In this document: piece by piece, positions 41,820 to 51,638 of the stretch | How the letters are laid out: every line of letters starts with the position of its first letter | Position numbering within the stretch: the first letter of the stretch is position 1 | From: Alteribacillus bidgolensis | GTDB taxonomy: Bacteria > Bacillota > Bacilli > Bacillales > Marinococcaceae | Assembly: GCF_002886255.1 (NCBI RefSeq) | Contig: NZ_KZ614149.1 | Coordinates: forward strand, 868,001-932,000 | Direction: 5' to 3' | Length of the DNA: 64,000 nt | Translations under genes and position numbers: made by a program | The notes under the pieces: model-generated | Databases searched by the model: none | The model's input: only the letters and a program-made list of their open reading frames with translations | What the model was told of the DNA's origin: nothing

Positions 41820-41951
41820 GTGGCTTTAAATGAAAAAGCGCGATTGTTGGAGTTATTAGATAAATTGAGGGAAGAAGAAATAAGTACTATTCGACATTAT
41901 ATACCTAAACATCTGGGGGACCGGATAAGTTTAACTTCTCATTCTTCATGA
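41820..41951 (+). CDS. Small hypothetical protein (43 aa)
   Basis: GTG start at 41820 with GAGGTG 9 bases upstream. The product VALNEKARLLELLDKLREEE, ISTIRHYIPKHLGDRISL is an amphipathic charged helix followed by a basic tail, reminiscent of short DNA-binding or regulatory peptides. A strong hairpin follows 29 bp after the stop. No family recognised. Confidence 0.5.
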   Translation: MALNEKARLLELLDKLREEEISTIRHYIPKHLGDRISLTSHSS

Positions 41952-41980
41952 AGACATACACCGGCTTGTTCCATAATTAG

Positions 41981-42012
41981 AGGGGCTGTCCCTTTTTGGA
42001 CAGCCCCTTTCT
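41981..42012. terminator. Terminator between convergent genes
   Basis: AGGGGCTGTCC pairs with GGACAGCCCCT across a 6-base CTTTTT loop, followed by TTCTATTT on the plus side. The arms equal the ends of the 230-bp element at 12490. Confidence 0.85.
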
Positions 42013-42014
42013 AT

Positions 42015-43622
42015 TTATAACTTGTTTACTCGCTTCTCGGGTTGTTGACGTTTCATTGCTTGCTTTTCTTGATTTAGTTTTAACCTTTCTTCTTTTAATT
42101 TCTGTCTTTCCTCTCGGAGTTGCGTCCTATTTTGGATTAGGTGTTTTTCGCTTTTCAGTGCTTTTGATAATGAGAAAATTAACCCAATCATGACAAAGGT
42201 AAAAGGAAGGGCTGCAATGATCATCACCGTTTGCAGGGCGTTTAAACCACCGGAAAGTAAAAGAATGGCAGCTGCTGATGATTGAATGATTCCCCAAATA
42301 AGTTTCACTGACATAGGGGGATTCATGCTTCCATTTGTTGTTTGCATGCCAAGGACAAACGTTGCTGAGTCAGCTGAAGTAATAAAGAATGTAATTATTA
42401 ATAAAGTAGCAAGAACAATCATAATGGAAGCGAAAGGAAACTGCTCGAGAAGGGTAAAAAGAGCAACTTCTTCTCCCATTTTGGTCATAACGTTATAAAG
42501 GGCTCCTCCTTGTGCAATATCTTCCTGGATGGCTGTTCCTCCAAATACAGAAAACCATAATCCGCCAAAAATGGTGGGAACGGCAAGGACACCAATAACA
42601 AATTCACGAATGGTTCTTCCCCTTGACACACGGGCAATAAATGTTCCGACAAACGGAGACCAGGCAATCCACCATGCCCAATAAAAAATGGTCCAATCTT
42701 GTACCCACGATTGATCCCCCGCAAAGATATTTGTATCAAAACTCATACTAGGAAGGTTTTGCAAATAGCTTCCTAGAGTTTGCGTAAATACATTAAAAAT
42801 ATAAACGGTTGGCCCTGTAAAGAGGAGAAACAACATTAAACTAATAGCAAGAATGATATTAAATAAACTTAACATTTTTATACCACGATCAAGTCCTGTT
42901 GCTGCGGAGAGCATATATAATAAAGTAATGACTAAAATAACGATCAATTGAGTTGATGTATTGTTAGTCACAGAGTCGAAGATGGAGGACAAGCCACCCG
43001 TGACTTGGGCAGCACCAAAACCTAGTGAGGTAGAAACGCCAAAGATGGTAGCAAACACAACAATAACGTTTATTGCTGTGCCAATTTTTCCATTGATTCG
43101 ATCCCCTAAGAGTGGTTTAAAAGCCGCACTAAGAACGCCTGGTGCTTGATGACGAAACTTAAAATAGGCGAGAGACAGAGCTACCACCGCGTAAATTGCC
43201 CATGGATGTAACCCCCAATGAAAGAATGAATAGCGAAGAGCTTCCTCTTGCGCTTCTACTGTTTCAGGAACTTGTGAAGAGGGGGCATAATAATGATATA
43301 AAGGTTCAGCCACTCCCCAGAAAACAAGCCCAATACCCATTCCAGCTGTAAATAAAAAAGCGAACCAAGTGAGGTAATGATATTCAGGCTTTTCATCAGG
43401 CTGTCCTAACTTTAATCGACCATAAGGACTAAAGATTAAGAATAAGGCAAATAACAAGAAACAAGTAGCAGAAAGTAAGTAAAACCATCCTAAATGAGAA
43501 GAAATGGCTCCTTGGATAGCACTGGTTATTGCTTCAACATTGTTTGGGGCCACAACCCCCCAAATAATAAAAAGCAGAGCTATGAACAAAGAAATGAAAA
43601 ATACGGGTGTAAGTTTCTTCAT
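42015..43622 (-). CDS. BCCT-family osmolyte transporter (OpuD/BetL type)
   Basis: A 535-residue secondary transporter with about 12 membrane segments taking up glycine betaine, choline or a related compound with Na+ or H+. The Trp-rich signature is visible (DWTIFYWAWWIAWSPFVGTF), with GMGIGLVFWGVAEPLYHY earlier. The C-terminal tail is a highly charged helix (REERQKLKEERLKLNQEKQA) of the kind that senses osmotic stress in BetP-like carriers. The ATG at 43622 is favoured over an upstream frame start at 43670. A direct repeat and palindrome lie at the promoter. Confidence 0.9.
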   Translation of the reverse strand: MKKLTPVFFISLFIALLFIIWGVVAPNNVEAITSAIQGAISSHLGWFYLLSATCFLLFALFLIFSPYGRLKLGQPDEKPEYHYLTWFAFLFTAGMGIGLVFWGVAEPLYHYYAPSSQVPETVEAQEEALRYSFFHWGLHPWAIYAVVALSLAYFKFRHQAPGVLSAAFKPLLGDRINGKIGTAINVIVVFATIFGVSTSLGFGAAQVTGGLSSIFDSVTNNTSTQLIVILVITLLYMLSAATGLDRGIKMLSLFNIILAISLMLFLLFTGPTVYIFNVFTQTLGSYLQNLPSMSFDTNIFAGDQSWVQDWTIFYWAWWIAWSPFVGTFIARVSRGRTIREFVIGVLAVPTIFGGLWFSVFGGTAIQEDIAQGGALYNVMTKMGEEVALFTLLEQFPFASIMIVLATLLIITFFITSADSATFVLGMQTTNGSMNPPMSVKLIWGIIQSSAAAILLLSGGLNALQTVMIIAALPFTFVMIGLIFSLSKALKSEKHLIQNRTQLREERQKLKEERLKLNQEKQAMKRQQPEKRVNKL

Positions 43623-44071
43623 GACAATGACAACACCTCTTTCTGAATAGTATAAGAAGAAAAGGACCAATTGTGTCTAGACCAATTGTGTCTACATGTA
43701 GACATCTTATAATCATGATTGTAACATAATCAATATTTCCAAACAATTATGAATTTTATAATGGATTTCAAAAAAGTCTATCTGTTTTAAAGGAAGGGAA
43801 CCAGACAAGGTCAGAACTGGTTCCCATGACGGGGCGAACTGTGATCAAGCACGGGTTATTTACGCTGTTCAAGAGGTAGTTATTATTGTTTTGTTGAGGT
43901 TTATATTTAGTTAACATAATATATATTATCAGAAGTTAAATGAAGAATCGATTTCCGTCTCAAAAATTGAGTAAACTTATGATATTGAGACAGAAAAATT
44001 TAATTTAAAAACAAACTTTTGATGCTTTTGATGATTGCTATTAAGTAAGTCTAATTTCATCTCTTAGTAGT
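43623..44071. other. Intergenic stretch with operator and hairpin
   Basis: Besides the promoter/operator of the transporter it holds a GGGAACCAG/CTGGTTCCC hairpin near 43796-43826 without a T-run. No gene recognised. Confidence 0.5.
43665..43704 (-). promoter_or_regulatory. Direct repeat and palindrome upstream of BCCT gene
   Basis: GACCAATTGTGTCTA occurs twice in tandem (43665-43679, 43680-43694), running into the perfect palindrome TGTCTACATGTAGACA (43689-43704). On the minus strand TTGATT and TATAAG, 16 bp apart, lie directly upstream, so the palindrome would sit at the transcription start as a repressor site. Confidence 0.7.
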
Positions 44072-45010
44072 TTATTTATAATAAATCCAGGAATTGTTGT
44101 GCATTTCTCGATCACAATCACCTTTTTTTCGTAAGTATTCTAAATGAGCCAATGTTTCTCCGACAGCAAAACGTGTTTCGTGTACATTCAGTTCTTTTTT
44201 AAACAATTTTTGGCTGGCTTCATAAACATGACATGGTTTTTTAATGATGGCTTGCAGTTTTGTTAATCGTTCTTCATGGTGCTCTTTTATTTCGTCAATT
44301 CTTTCGTTTGCTCCATAAAACGGTTTTCCATGCGAAGGAATAACATAATCTGCATGCAGAGCCCTTATTTTATCTAATGACTCCAGATACAATTGAAGCG
44401 GGTTTTCTTCACCATGAAACCAGTACGATATGTTCGGAGTAATTTTGGGAAGAATATGATCAGTCCCAAGCAAAACGTTGTGTTCCGCATTATAAAATGT
44501 TACTAACCCATCTGAATGCCCGGGAGTAAAAATGACTTCGTATTCATAATTACCAATTCTAACCTTCTCCCCCTCTTCTAAATAGTGATCCACTCTAGGA
44601 TAAGGGGTTACATAATGAATAAATTCTTCTGTGTTATTTTTCATTTTATTTGCTTTCTCGTCTGGAACACCTGCTAATGTGTAATTTCTGCGAATCTCAT
44701 TAATAAACTCATTCGTCCATGCATTATATCCCAGGTCTGCATCTGTCTTCGTCATCGAGACATAAGCGCTGGTTTTTTCTTGCAGCCCTCCGGCATACCC
44801 AAAATGATCTGGGTGGTAGTGCGTAATGATAATGTTATTAATTTCTTTGTTGCTAAGTTCTTTATCCCACAAATCAACGGTGTATTTGTTATGTAAACCT
44901 GTGTCAATAACAGTCCAACCATCTTCTCCTTCTGCAAGAAAGCAATGAACGTGATTTAATCGAAATGGCAGATCAATTTTTATTTGCTTGATACCTAGTG
45001 TATCGATCAT
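44072..45010 (-). CDS. Metallo-beta-lactamase-fold hydrolase
   Basis: A 312-residue MBL-fold enzyme. The metal motif THYHPDHFGYAGG lies near residue 61, later ligands in TPGHSDG and GTDHILP, and a C-terminal helical domain with PSHGKPF. Such proteins act as thioesterases, lactonases or glyoxalase-II-like hydrolases. It follows two hydratase genes by about 25 bp, so a thioesterase for the acyl chain they process is a reasonable guess. GGGGGCTCC upstream is a weak ribosome site. Confidence 0.8.
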   Translation of the reverse strand: MIDTLGIKQIKIDLPFRLNHVHCFLAEGEDGWTVIDTGLHNKYTVDLWDKELSNKEINNIIITHYHPDHFGYAGGLQEKTSAYVSMTKTDADLGYNAWTNEFINEIRRNYTLAGVPDEKANKMKNNTEEFIHYVTPYPRVDHYLEEGEKVRIGNYEYEVIFTPGHSDGLVTFYNAEHNVLLGTDHILPKITPNISYWFHGEENPLQLYLESLDKIRALHADYVIPSHGKPFYGANERIDEIKEHHEERLTKLQAIIKKPCHVYEASQKLFKKELNVHETRFAVGETLAHLEYLRKKGDCDREMHNNSWIYYK

Positions 45011-45034
45011 AAAGGAGCCCCCAATAGTGCATAT

Positions 45035-45436
45035 TTAATAAAGGTTAAAAATAACTGTTCCCTTTGCTGCGGTCGTCTCGTCTTGTTTGACGGCTTTAAC
45101 GGTGAAAATAAGTTTTTCTTCCTTTTTTTCTGTTAATTCAGCTGTGAGCGTTAATACATCATCTAAAAATACCATACCGGTAAAACGGGTTGAAAACGAT
45201 TGAATAAAGCCTTGCTCCATGTATGGCGTAAATAATTTACTGATATTTCCCATGGTCCACATTCCGTGAGCAATAATGCCTGGAAGTCCTGCTTTTTCGG
45301 CTTCTTCATCAATGGTGTGGATCGGATTAAAATCACCTGACGCACCGGCATATTTAATTAAATCAAGCCTTGAAATAGGAGACAGCGTGATAGAAGAAAT
45401 ACATTCATTCACACTAAGCTCTGTGATTGCTGTCAT
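45035..45436 (-). CDS. MaoC-like dehydratase (hydratase subunit B type)
   Basis: A 133-residue hot-dog-fold protein. The hydratase motif DLIKYAGASGDFNPIHTIDEEA carries the catalytic Asp and His, followed by GLPGIIAHGMWTMG. It matches the (R)-specific enoyl-hydratase/HadB family. The ATG at 45436 is used because GAGAGGGGG lies about 9 bases upstream. It overlaps the preceding gene by 23 bp, so the two subunits are almost certainly translated together and form a heterodimer. Confidence 0.82.
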   Translation of the reverse strand: MTAITELSVNECISSITLSPISRLDLIKYAGASGDFNPIHTIDEEAEKAGLPGIIAHGMWTMGNISKLFTPYMEQGFIQSFSTRFTGMVFLDDVLTLTAELTEKKEEKLIFTVKAVKQDETTAAKGTVIFNLY

Positions 45437-45884
45437 AGTGACCATCCCCCTCTCTTGCTTGTTCTGTAAGAACGAGTACTACCTTGGATGTGAAAAGATT
45501 GTTTCCTTGCTTGTCTTCACCAACGTTAATTAGGGTTAGAAAACCGATATGACCGGACGCAGCCTGTTTTTCTCGATAATTTTCTACTTTGGAGTGACAA
45601 TATATTTTTTCACCGATGAGTAAAGGTCTTTTGTATTCGAATGTCTGCTCGCCGTGAATTAGCCCTGCGACTGGCAGGTTTAAACCGGAAATGGTTCCAT
45701 ATGAAAAAGTACGAGGGAAAGTCGGAGGTGCTATGTTGTTTTTATATTTGGATTGTTTTCCATATTCTTTATCAACGTAAAGAGGATGAGCATCACCTAT
45801 AGATCTTGCGAATGCTGCTACTGCCCCTCTTTCTACTTGATTTTCCACTTTTTCTGATTGTTTTCCAATTAAATGTTTATACAT
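45414..45884 (-). CDS. FAS1-type dehydratase-domain protein (MaoC N-terminal)
   Basis: A 156-residue hot-dog protein with GAVAAFARSIGDAHPLYVD, APPTFPRTFSYG and GLIHGEQTFEYKRPLLIGE. It lacks a clear catalytic Asp-His pair in the usual place, as in HadA/HadC-type partner subunits of the hydratase heterodimer. First gene of a three-gene unit (A subunit, B subunit, MBL hydrolase). AGAGGGAATG ribosome region at the ATG. Confidence 0.8.
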   Translation of the reverse strand: MYKHLIGKQSEKVENQVERGAVAAFARSIGDAHPLYVDKEYGKQSKYKNNIAPPTFPRTFSYGTISGLNLPVAGLIHGEQTFEYKRPLLIGEKIYCHSKVENYREKQAASGHIGFLTLINVGEDKQGNNLFTSKVVLVLTEQAREGDGHYDSNHRA

Positions 45885-46012
45885 TGGGTTACATTCCCTC
45901 TTTCTGGCGTGATAATAACAAGTTTACACTATTCGGAAAATTCATTCTAGGAAAGTGCATACATCATAACACTCCCTCTGTTAGCTAGAAACAGAGGGAG
46001 AAAAATCAAAGC

Positions 46013-46513
46013 TTATCCTGTCATAGTCGTACTGAAATAAACAATCCAGGCCATCATAAGAAATCCGATGACCCCTTCTCCCATAATCGATCCTGTTTTT
46101 GTTGTTAGTGGTGCCTTAATATAAAACTTAGCAGGATACAATAAAGCAACTCCGCGCGGTGTTAGCATATCAAGCAGTAAATGACTTGCTGCACCTATAG
46201 TCAGACCGTACTGAAATGGTGCTGCCCAGTTCTCTTGTACGGCTCCGGAAGTTAGAAATAGAAACACTAAAAATAGTAAGCTGTGAGTAAATGTACGATG
46301 ACCGAATATTTTATTGACCATTTTAGATATTAGGCCAAGCCTTCTTCCAATCCAGGAAAAAGGCTGGCATATATCTGGAATTAATCCTCCAGCTATCGTG
46401 CTTCCTACAAATATAGCACCATGGATGCTCTCTAATTGAAAAGGCATAGAATAAAATGCATAACATGCGGCGCCTGCTGCTGCAGCTCCTATAGTGTGAG
46501 TACCTGCATTCAT
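46013..46513 (-). CDS. YdjM-like membrane-bound metal-dependent hydrolase
   Basis: A 166-residue integral membrane protein of the YdjM/DUF457 group: MNAGTHTIGAAAAGAACYAF, GGLIPDICQPFSWIG, FGHRTFTHSLLFLV and ASHLLLDMLTPRGVALLYP. The conserved His and Asp residues in those loops suggest a metal site near the membrane. Some relatives are LexA-controlled; no LexA box was noted here. It follows parC on the same strand by 54 bp, so read-through from the topoisomerase operon is possible. Confidence 0.82.
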   Translation of the reverse strand: MNAGTHTIGAAAAGAACYAFYSMPFQLESIHGAIFVGSTIAGGLIPDICQPFSWIGRRLGLISKMVNKIFGHRTFTHSLLFLVFLFLTSGAVQENWAAPFQYGLTIGAASHLLLDMLTPRGVALLYPAKFYIKAPLTTKTGSIMGEGVIGFLMMAWIVYFSTTMTG

Positions 46514-46567
46514 TTTGGATTAACCTTTCTACTTTCTTGTTTGTTTACATAATATTTTTATATAAAA

Positions 46568-49027
46568 CTAGGTGTTTTTTGATTCATTGAGCTTTTGATA
46601 ATCAATTGTTTTCCAAATTCCTTTTACATTTCCATTTGTCTCGGTATCTATGACAAAAGAGCCATTACTATATCGATCACTTTTTCTCAGCTGATCAGGG
46701 AATTCTGCTGTAACTTCTCCGTTCTCTGTTAATATTTGAATAGAATCTTCTGTCTCATCAACAATTTCAAGCCCGACAATGTGGTGAGGTTTAGATTTTA
46801 ACTCTCTCAACATGACTAAACCTCGTTTTGCACGTGTGCTTCTCTCAAATTCGGTCAAAGGCATTTTTTTCATTGCTCCGCGCTGGGTAACCGCGACGAT
46901 ATAAGTTTTGTTATCATCTAGGGTCGTCATGCTGAGGCCATTTATGACGTAATCATTTTCTTTAAGATTAATTCCTTTCACCCCTGCTGCTCTTTGTCCG
47001 ACAGGAGATACTTCTTCTTCGTGGAAGCGAAGACCATAGCCTTTGTGCGTGCCTATTAATATCTCGTTCGTTCCGTCCGTCATTTCTACATTAACCACTT
47101 CATCTTCTTCTTTTACTTTGACAGCAACGAGCGCTCTTGAATACCGCTGCGCTTTATACGCAGATAAGACAGTTTTTTTCACCATACCGTGTTTTGTAAA
47201 AAATACGAGGAATTGGTCTTCTGTAAAAGAAGAAACAGGAACTGCTTTAATTAACGAATCATCAGAATCGAGCTGAACAATATTACCTATATGCTGGCCA
47301 TTATCTTTCCAGCGGATATCAGGCAGTTCATGTACCGGCATGAAAAGATAATTTCCTTTTTTTGTAAAAAGAAGCAGTGTATTTGTCGTATTTAATTCCT
47401 GGAAGAAAAGCAGGTCATCCGTTTCTTTCATTCCTGGCGGTTCTTCATTTGATGCAGAATATGAACGCGGACTTGTACGCTTCACATATCCTTCTTTTGT
47501 AGCAGTGACGATAACATCTTCTGAAGGCACCATAACTTCAAGATCAATTTTTAACTCTTCAATTTTATCTTCAATAACGGTGCGGCGTTCATCGTTGTAT
47601 GTCTTCTTTACGCGTTCAAGCTGTTTTTTTATAACATTAAGAAGCTTTTTCTCACTCGATAGAATACCTTCAAGCTTCTTAATTTGCTTTTCGAGTTCCT
47701 CTGCTTCTTTTTCTAACGTTGTAATATCTGTGTTCGTTAAACGGTATAACTGCAAAGTAACAATGGCTTCTGCTTGGGCTTCTGTAAACTCGAACTGCTC
47801 GATAAGGTTATGTTTTGCATCCTTTTTGTCTTTAGAAGCACGAATGGAAGCAATCACATCATCTAAAATGGAAATCGCTTTGATTAATCCATCCACAATA
47901 TGCTGACGGTCTCTTGCTTTGTTTAATTCATAACGGGACCTGTTCGTAATAACATCTTTTTGATGCTCGACATAAGCTTGCAGCAGCTGTTTTAAGCCTA
48001 ATAGCTTAGGTGTTTTATGATAAATAGCTACCATATTAAAGCTGTAAGACACTTGCAGATCCGTAGTTTTATATAAGTAATTTAAAATACCATTTGGATC
48101 CGCATCTTTTTTTAGTTCAACGACAATACGCAAGCCTGTTCGATCTGTATCATCACGAACTTCTGCGATTCCGTCGATTTTTTTATCAAATCGGATTTCA
48201 TCCATTTTTTTAACGAGATTTGCTTTAATCACTTCATATGGAATTTCTGTAATAACAATTTGCTTTCGTCCGCCTCTTACCTCTTCAATATCAGCTTTTG
48301 CGCGGACAACAACTTTTCCTTTTCCGGTTTGGTAAGCTTTTTTAATGCCTTCTACCCCTTGGATAATCCCGCCAGTTGGAAAATCCGGCCCCTTTAAAAC
48401 AGTCATTAAGTCATCGACCGTGCAATTTGGATTATTTATTTCCATAAGGACAGCATCAATAACTTCTCCCAGTTGATGAGGCGGGATATCGGTTGCATAG
48501 CCAGATGAAATACCTGTAGATCCATTTACTAATAAATTTGGATACATGGCCGGCAGAACGACTGGTTCTTCTAAAGAGTCATCAAAGTTAGGGATATATT
48601 CTACCGTGTTTTTTTCAATATCTTTTAAAAGCTCTGCAGAAATCGAAGAAAGCCTTGCTTCGGTATAACGCATAGCAGCTGGCGGATCCCCATCAATGGA
48701 ACCATTGTTCCCATGCATTTCAACGAGCAAATTTCGTCCTTTCCATTCCTGGCTCATTCGCACCATTGCGTCATAAACAGATGAATCACCATGCGGATGA
48801 TAATTACCGATCACATTACCAACGGTTTTTGCTGCTTTTCGGAATGGTTTGTCTGCTGTGTTTCCATCTTGCAGCATGGCGTACAAAATCCTGCGCTGCA
48901 CTGGTTTTAAACCATCTCTTGCGTCAGGCAGTGCCCGCTCTTGAATAATATATTTACTATAGCGGCCAAAACGGTCGCCCAGTACATCTTCTAACGGCAA
49001 ATCTAGGTATTTTTCAGCTTCTGCCAC
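46568..49027 (-). CDS. parC: DNA topoisomerase IV subunit A
   Basis: An 819-residue type IIA topoisomerase breakage-reunion subunit that decatenates daughter chromosomes. The active-site Tyr is in [11 protein letters not shown] near residue 122, the quinolone pocket [17 protein letters not shown] near 78, and six C-terminal blades are visible (for example [38 protein letters not shown]). The absence of a GyrA-box QRRGGKG distinguishes it from GyrA. The GTG start at 49027 follows GGAGGAG, inside the end of parE, so the two are coupled. Confidence 0.95.
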   Translation of the reverse strand: MAEAEKYLDLPLEDVLGDRFGRYSKYIIQERALPDARDGLKPVQRRILYAMLQDGNTADKPFRKAAKTVGNVIGNYHPHGDSSVYDAMVRMSQEWKGRNLLVEMHGNNGSIDGDPPAAMRYTEARLSSISAELLKDIEKNTVEYIPNFDDSLEEPVVLPAMYPNLLVNGSTGISSGYATDIPPHQLGEVIDAVLMEINNPNCTVDDLMTVLKGPDFPTGGIIQGVEGIKKAYQTGKGKVVVRAKADIEEVRGGRKQIVITEIPYEVIKANLVKKMDEIRFDKKIDGIAEVRDDTDRTGLRIVVELKKDADPNGILNYLYKTTDLQVSYSFNMVAIYHKTPKLLGLKQLLQAYVEHQKDVITNRSRYELNKARDRQHIVDGLIKAISILDDVIASIRASKDKKDAKHNLIEQFEFTEAQAEAIVTLQLYRLTNTDITTLEKEAEELEKQIKKLEGILSSEKKLLNVIKKQLERVKKTYNDERRTVIEDKIEELKIDLEVMVPSEDVIVTATKEGYVKRTSPRSYSASNEEPPGMKETDDLLFFQELNTTNTLLLFTKKGNYLFMPVHELPDIRWKDNGQHIGNIVQLDSDDSLIKAVPVSSFTEDQFLVFFTKHGMVKKTVLSAYKAQRYSRALVAVKVKEEDEVVNVEMTDGTNEILIGTHKGYGLRFHEEEVSPVGQRAAGVKGINLKENDYVINGLSMTTLDDNKTYIVAVTQRGAMKKMPLTEFERSTRAKRGLVMLRELKSKPHHIVGLEIVDETEDSIQILTENGEVTAEFPDQLRKSDRYSNGSFVIDTETNGNVKGIWKTIDYQKLNESKNT

Positions 49028-49030
49028 CTT

Positions 49031-50998
49031 TTACTCCTCCTCGGCAAAATGAAGGTTTTCGTTTTCTAAGATATTCGTATCTTCTTCGAGGCCAAATGCG
49101 ACGTGGGATTCAATCCATTTCCGTCTGGGTTCTACTTTATCTCCCATTAAAGTAGTCACTCGTTTATCAGCCCGGGCAAGGTCTTCGACTGTAACTCGGA
49201 TTAATGTTCTTGTGTTGGGATTCATCGTCGTTTCCCAGAGCTGGGTAGCATCCATTTCCCCGAGACCTTTATAACGCTGAATGGCATAGCCTTTTCCGAC
49301 TTTATTTATCGCTTCTTTTAGACCGTCTTCATCCCAGGCATATTCAATTTTTTGCTTTGCTCCGCTTCCTTTGCTGACTTTGTACAATGGAGGAAGGGCA
49401 ATATATACTTTGCCTGCTTCTACGAGCGGTCTCATGTAACGGTAAAAGAAAGTAAGCAGAAGCACCTGGATGTGAGCACCATCCGTATCGGCATCTGTCA
49501 TGATGACTACTTTGTCATAGTTACGGTCTTCCATTGTAAAATCAGCGCCTACGCCCGCTCCGAGCGAATAAATAATTGTACGGACTTCTTCATTTTTCAT
49601 AATGTCATCAAGTTTTGCTTTTTCTGTATTAATAACTTTTCCTCGTAGCGGCAAAACAGCCTGGAATTTACGGTCTCTTCCCTGTTTGGCAGAACCCCCT
49701 GCAGAGTCGCCCTCGACTAAATACAATTCGTTTCTTTCTGGGTTTTTGGATTGCGCTGGTGTAAGTTTTCCGCTTAACAGCACATCTTTTTTGCGGCTCT
49801 TTTTGCCGCTTCTGGCTTCTTCGCGTGCTTTTCTAGCCGCTTCTCTAGCTTGTGCAGCTTTGATCGCTTTTTTAATAAGCATAGCGCTTACCGCAGGGTT
49901 TTCTTCAAAGAAATAAGTTAGTTTATCTGAGACCACTTGATCGACGGCAGAACGCGCTTCTGTGGTGCCAAGCTTTCCTTTTGTCTGTCCTTCAAATTGA
50001 AGCATGTTCTCTGGAACCTTAATGGAAACGACAGCTGTAAAACCTTCCCTTATATCTGAGCCGTCAAGGTTCTTATCCTTCTCTTTCAAGAAATTCATTT
50101 TTCTTGCATATTCATTGACCGCTCTGGTCATTGCCGTTCTAGCTCCTGATTCATGAGTACCGCCATCTTTTGTACGTACGTTATTAACAAATGACAAAAC
50201 ATTTTCGGTATACGCATCGTTAAATTGAAAAGAAAATTCAACATCTATATCCTGGTTAGTTCCTTCAAAATAAACAACTGGATGCAGGACTTCTTTGTCT
50301 TCATTTAGGTATTCTACAAAAGCTTTAATTCCGGTTTCATAAGAAAATGTCTCTATCTCTTTTTTGTCATGTCTCTCATCGGTAAGCCGTATGCTTACTC
50401 CATTTAAAAGAAAAGCAGCTTCCCGCAGCCGTTCTGCCAGCGTTTCATATTGATAGGTGGTCGTACTAAATACATCAGAATCTGGCTTAAAACGAATAAT
50501 GGTCCCCGTTTTTTTAGTGTTCCCTTGTTTTTTTAACGGTGTAACCGGCTGTCCGCCATGAGCGAATTCTTGATAAAAGATTTCGCCATCACGGTGAATC
50601 GTGACAGTCAGCCATTCCGATAGAGCATTGACGACAGAAGCCCCTACTCCGTGCAGTCCCCCGCTCGTTGCATAACCGCCCTGACCGAATTTGCCCCCCG
50701 CATGCAATACGGTGAAAATCACTTCTGGTGTAGAACGACCTGTGCGGTGCGTACCTGTAGGGATTCCTCTACCTTCATCGGCCACGGTCACACTGTTGTC
50801 TTTATGAAGAATAACATCTATCGTATCACCAAACCCAGCTAGGGCTTCGTCGACTGCATTATCTAATATTTCAAACACCAGATGATGAAGTCCGCGTGTG
50901 TCCGTACTGCCAATATACATCCCTGGCCTTTTTCGGACAGCGTCAAGTCCTTCTAACACCTGAATAGCATCATCGTTATAATCAAAAGCTTGTTTCAA
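49031..50998 (-). CDS. parE: DNA topoisomerase IV subunit B
   Basis: A 655-residue ATPase subunit: GLDAVRKRPGMYIGSTD, ILDNAVDEALAGFGD (Bergerat fold), GRGIPTG, GLHGVGASVVNALS, then the TOPRIM domain with LVEGDSAGGSAKQGRDR and IMTDADTDGAHI. A TTG start at 50998 lies 9 bases after AAGGAGA. It is followed directly by parC. Order CoA-binding gene, parE, parC matches B. subtilis yneT-parE-parC. Confidence 0.95.
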   Translation of the reverse strand: MKQAFDYNDDAIQVLEGLDAVRKRPGMYIGSTDTRGLHHLVFEILDNAVDEALAGFGDTIDVILHKDNSVTVADEGRGIPTGTHRTGRSTPEVIFTVLHAGGKFGQGGYATSGGLHGVGASVVNALSEWLTVTIHRDGEIFYQEFAHGGQPVTPLKKQGNTKKTGTIIRFKPDSDVFSTTTYQYETLAERLREAAFLLNGVSIRLTDERHDKKEIETFSYETGIKAFVEYLNEDKEVLHPVVYFEGTNQDIDVEFSFQFNDAYTENVLSFVNNVRTKDGGTHESGARTAMTRAVNEYARKMNFLKEKDKNLDGSDIREGFTAVVSIKVPENMLQFEGQTKGKLGTTEARSAVDQVVSDKLTYFFEENPAVSAMLIKKAIKAAQAREAARKAREEARSGKKSRKKDVLLSGKLTPAQSKNPERNELYLVEGDSAGGSAKQGRDRKFQAVLPLRGKVINTEKAKLDDIMKNEEVRTIIYSLGAGVGADFTMEDRNYDKVVIMTDADTDGAHIQVLLLTFFYRYMRPLVEAGKVYIALPPLYKVSKGSGAKQKIEYAWDEDGLKEAINKVGKGYAIQRYKGLGEMDATQLWETTMNPNTRTLIRVTVEDLARADKRVTTLMGDKVEPRRKWIESHVAFGLEEDTNILENENLHFAEEE

Positions 50999-51151
50999 TG
51001 GCGTGTTCTCCTTTCTAAAAAAAGCAAAACCTGTAATCTACACTATAACATACCATAAATAGAACGTATGTTTCATCCTTCATTTTGTAATATGTATTCT
51101 TATTCTATCGTTATTAGGAGAAATGTTAACACTTCTTTATTAATAACAATG

Positions 51152-51187
51152 CAAAAAGAAGCGCTCATGTTAAAAAGAAATGAGCGC
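51152..51187 (-). terminator. Terminator after CoA-binding gene
   Basis: GCGCTCAT pairs with ATGAGCGC, followed on the minus strand by TTCTTTTTG. Confidence 0.85.
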
Positions 51188-51199
51188 CAATTCTAAAGT

Positions 51200-51619
51200 T
51201 TACATTGTTTTTGCATGTTCTACTTTTATACATTTATCCATAATAACTGTCAAGCCGGCATCTTTTGCAATATGATATGCTTCCTCATTTTCTAAGCCAA
51301 GCTGTGCCCAGAAAACATCAGCATTTGTTTCGGCTGCTTCCTTGGCTACCCCAGGGAGATGTTCGCTGCGCCGGAACACATTAATAATATCAATGGGTTC
51401 ATTAATTTCTTGAAGAGATGCTGCTGCTTTTTCTCCTAATACTTCTGTTGCTTTTGGATTAACAGGAATAATTTTATAGCCTGCATTCTGCATGACTTTA
51501 CTCACTTGATAAGAAGTACGAGAAGGATCCTCGGATAACCCCACCACTGCAATTGTTTTACTTTCTTTTAAAATGTTTTCAATCTCGTTTTGCGTTGGGT
51601 ATTCTAGCGTGTTCATCAT
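51200..51619 (-). CDS. yneT: CoA-binding domain protein (YneT-like)
   Basis: A 139-residue Rossmann-fold protein: IAVVGLSEDPSRTSYQVSKV, GYKIIPVNPKATEVLGEKAA, INVFRRSEHLPGVAKEA and VFWAQLGLENEEAYHIAKDA. It matches the CoA_binding family found upstream of parE in Bacillus. Role unknown. The ATG at 51619 follows AAAGGAGG; the frame opens earlier at 51655, overlapping the broken transporter gene. Confidence 0.85.
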   Translation of the reverse strand: MMNTLEYPTQNEIENILKESKTIAVVGLSEDPSRTSYQVSKVMQNAGYKIIPVNPKATEVLGEKAAASLQEINEPIDIINVFRRSEHLPGVAKEAAETNADVFWAQLGLENEEAYHIAKDAGLTVIMDKCIKVEHAKTM

Positions 51620-51638
51620 GTATCCTCCTTTTATAAAG

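Noticed and set aside
47505..47906. Serine-rich plus-strand frame within parC
   Set aside because: Antisense shadow of the parC coiled-coil region.
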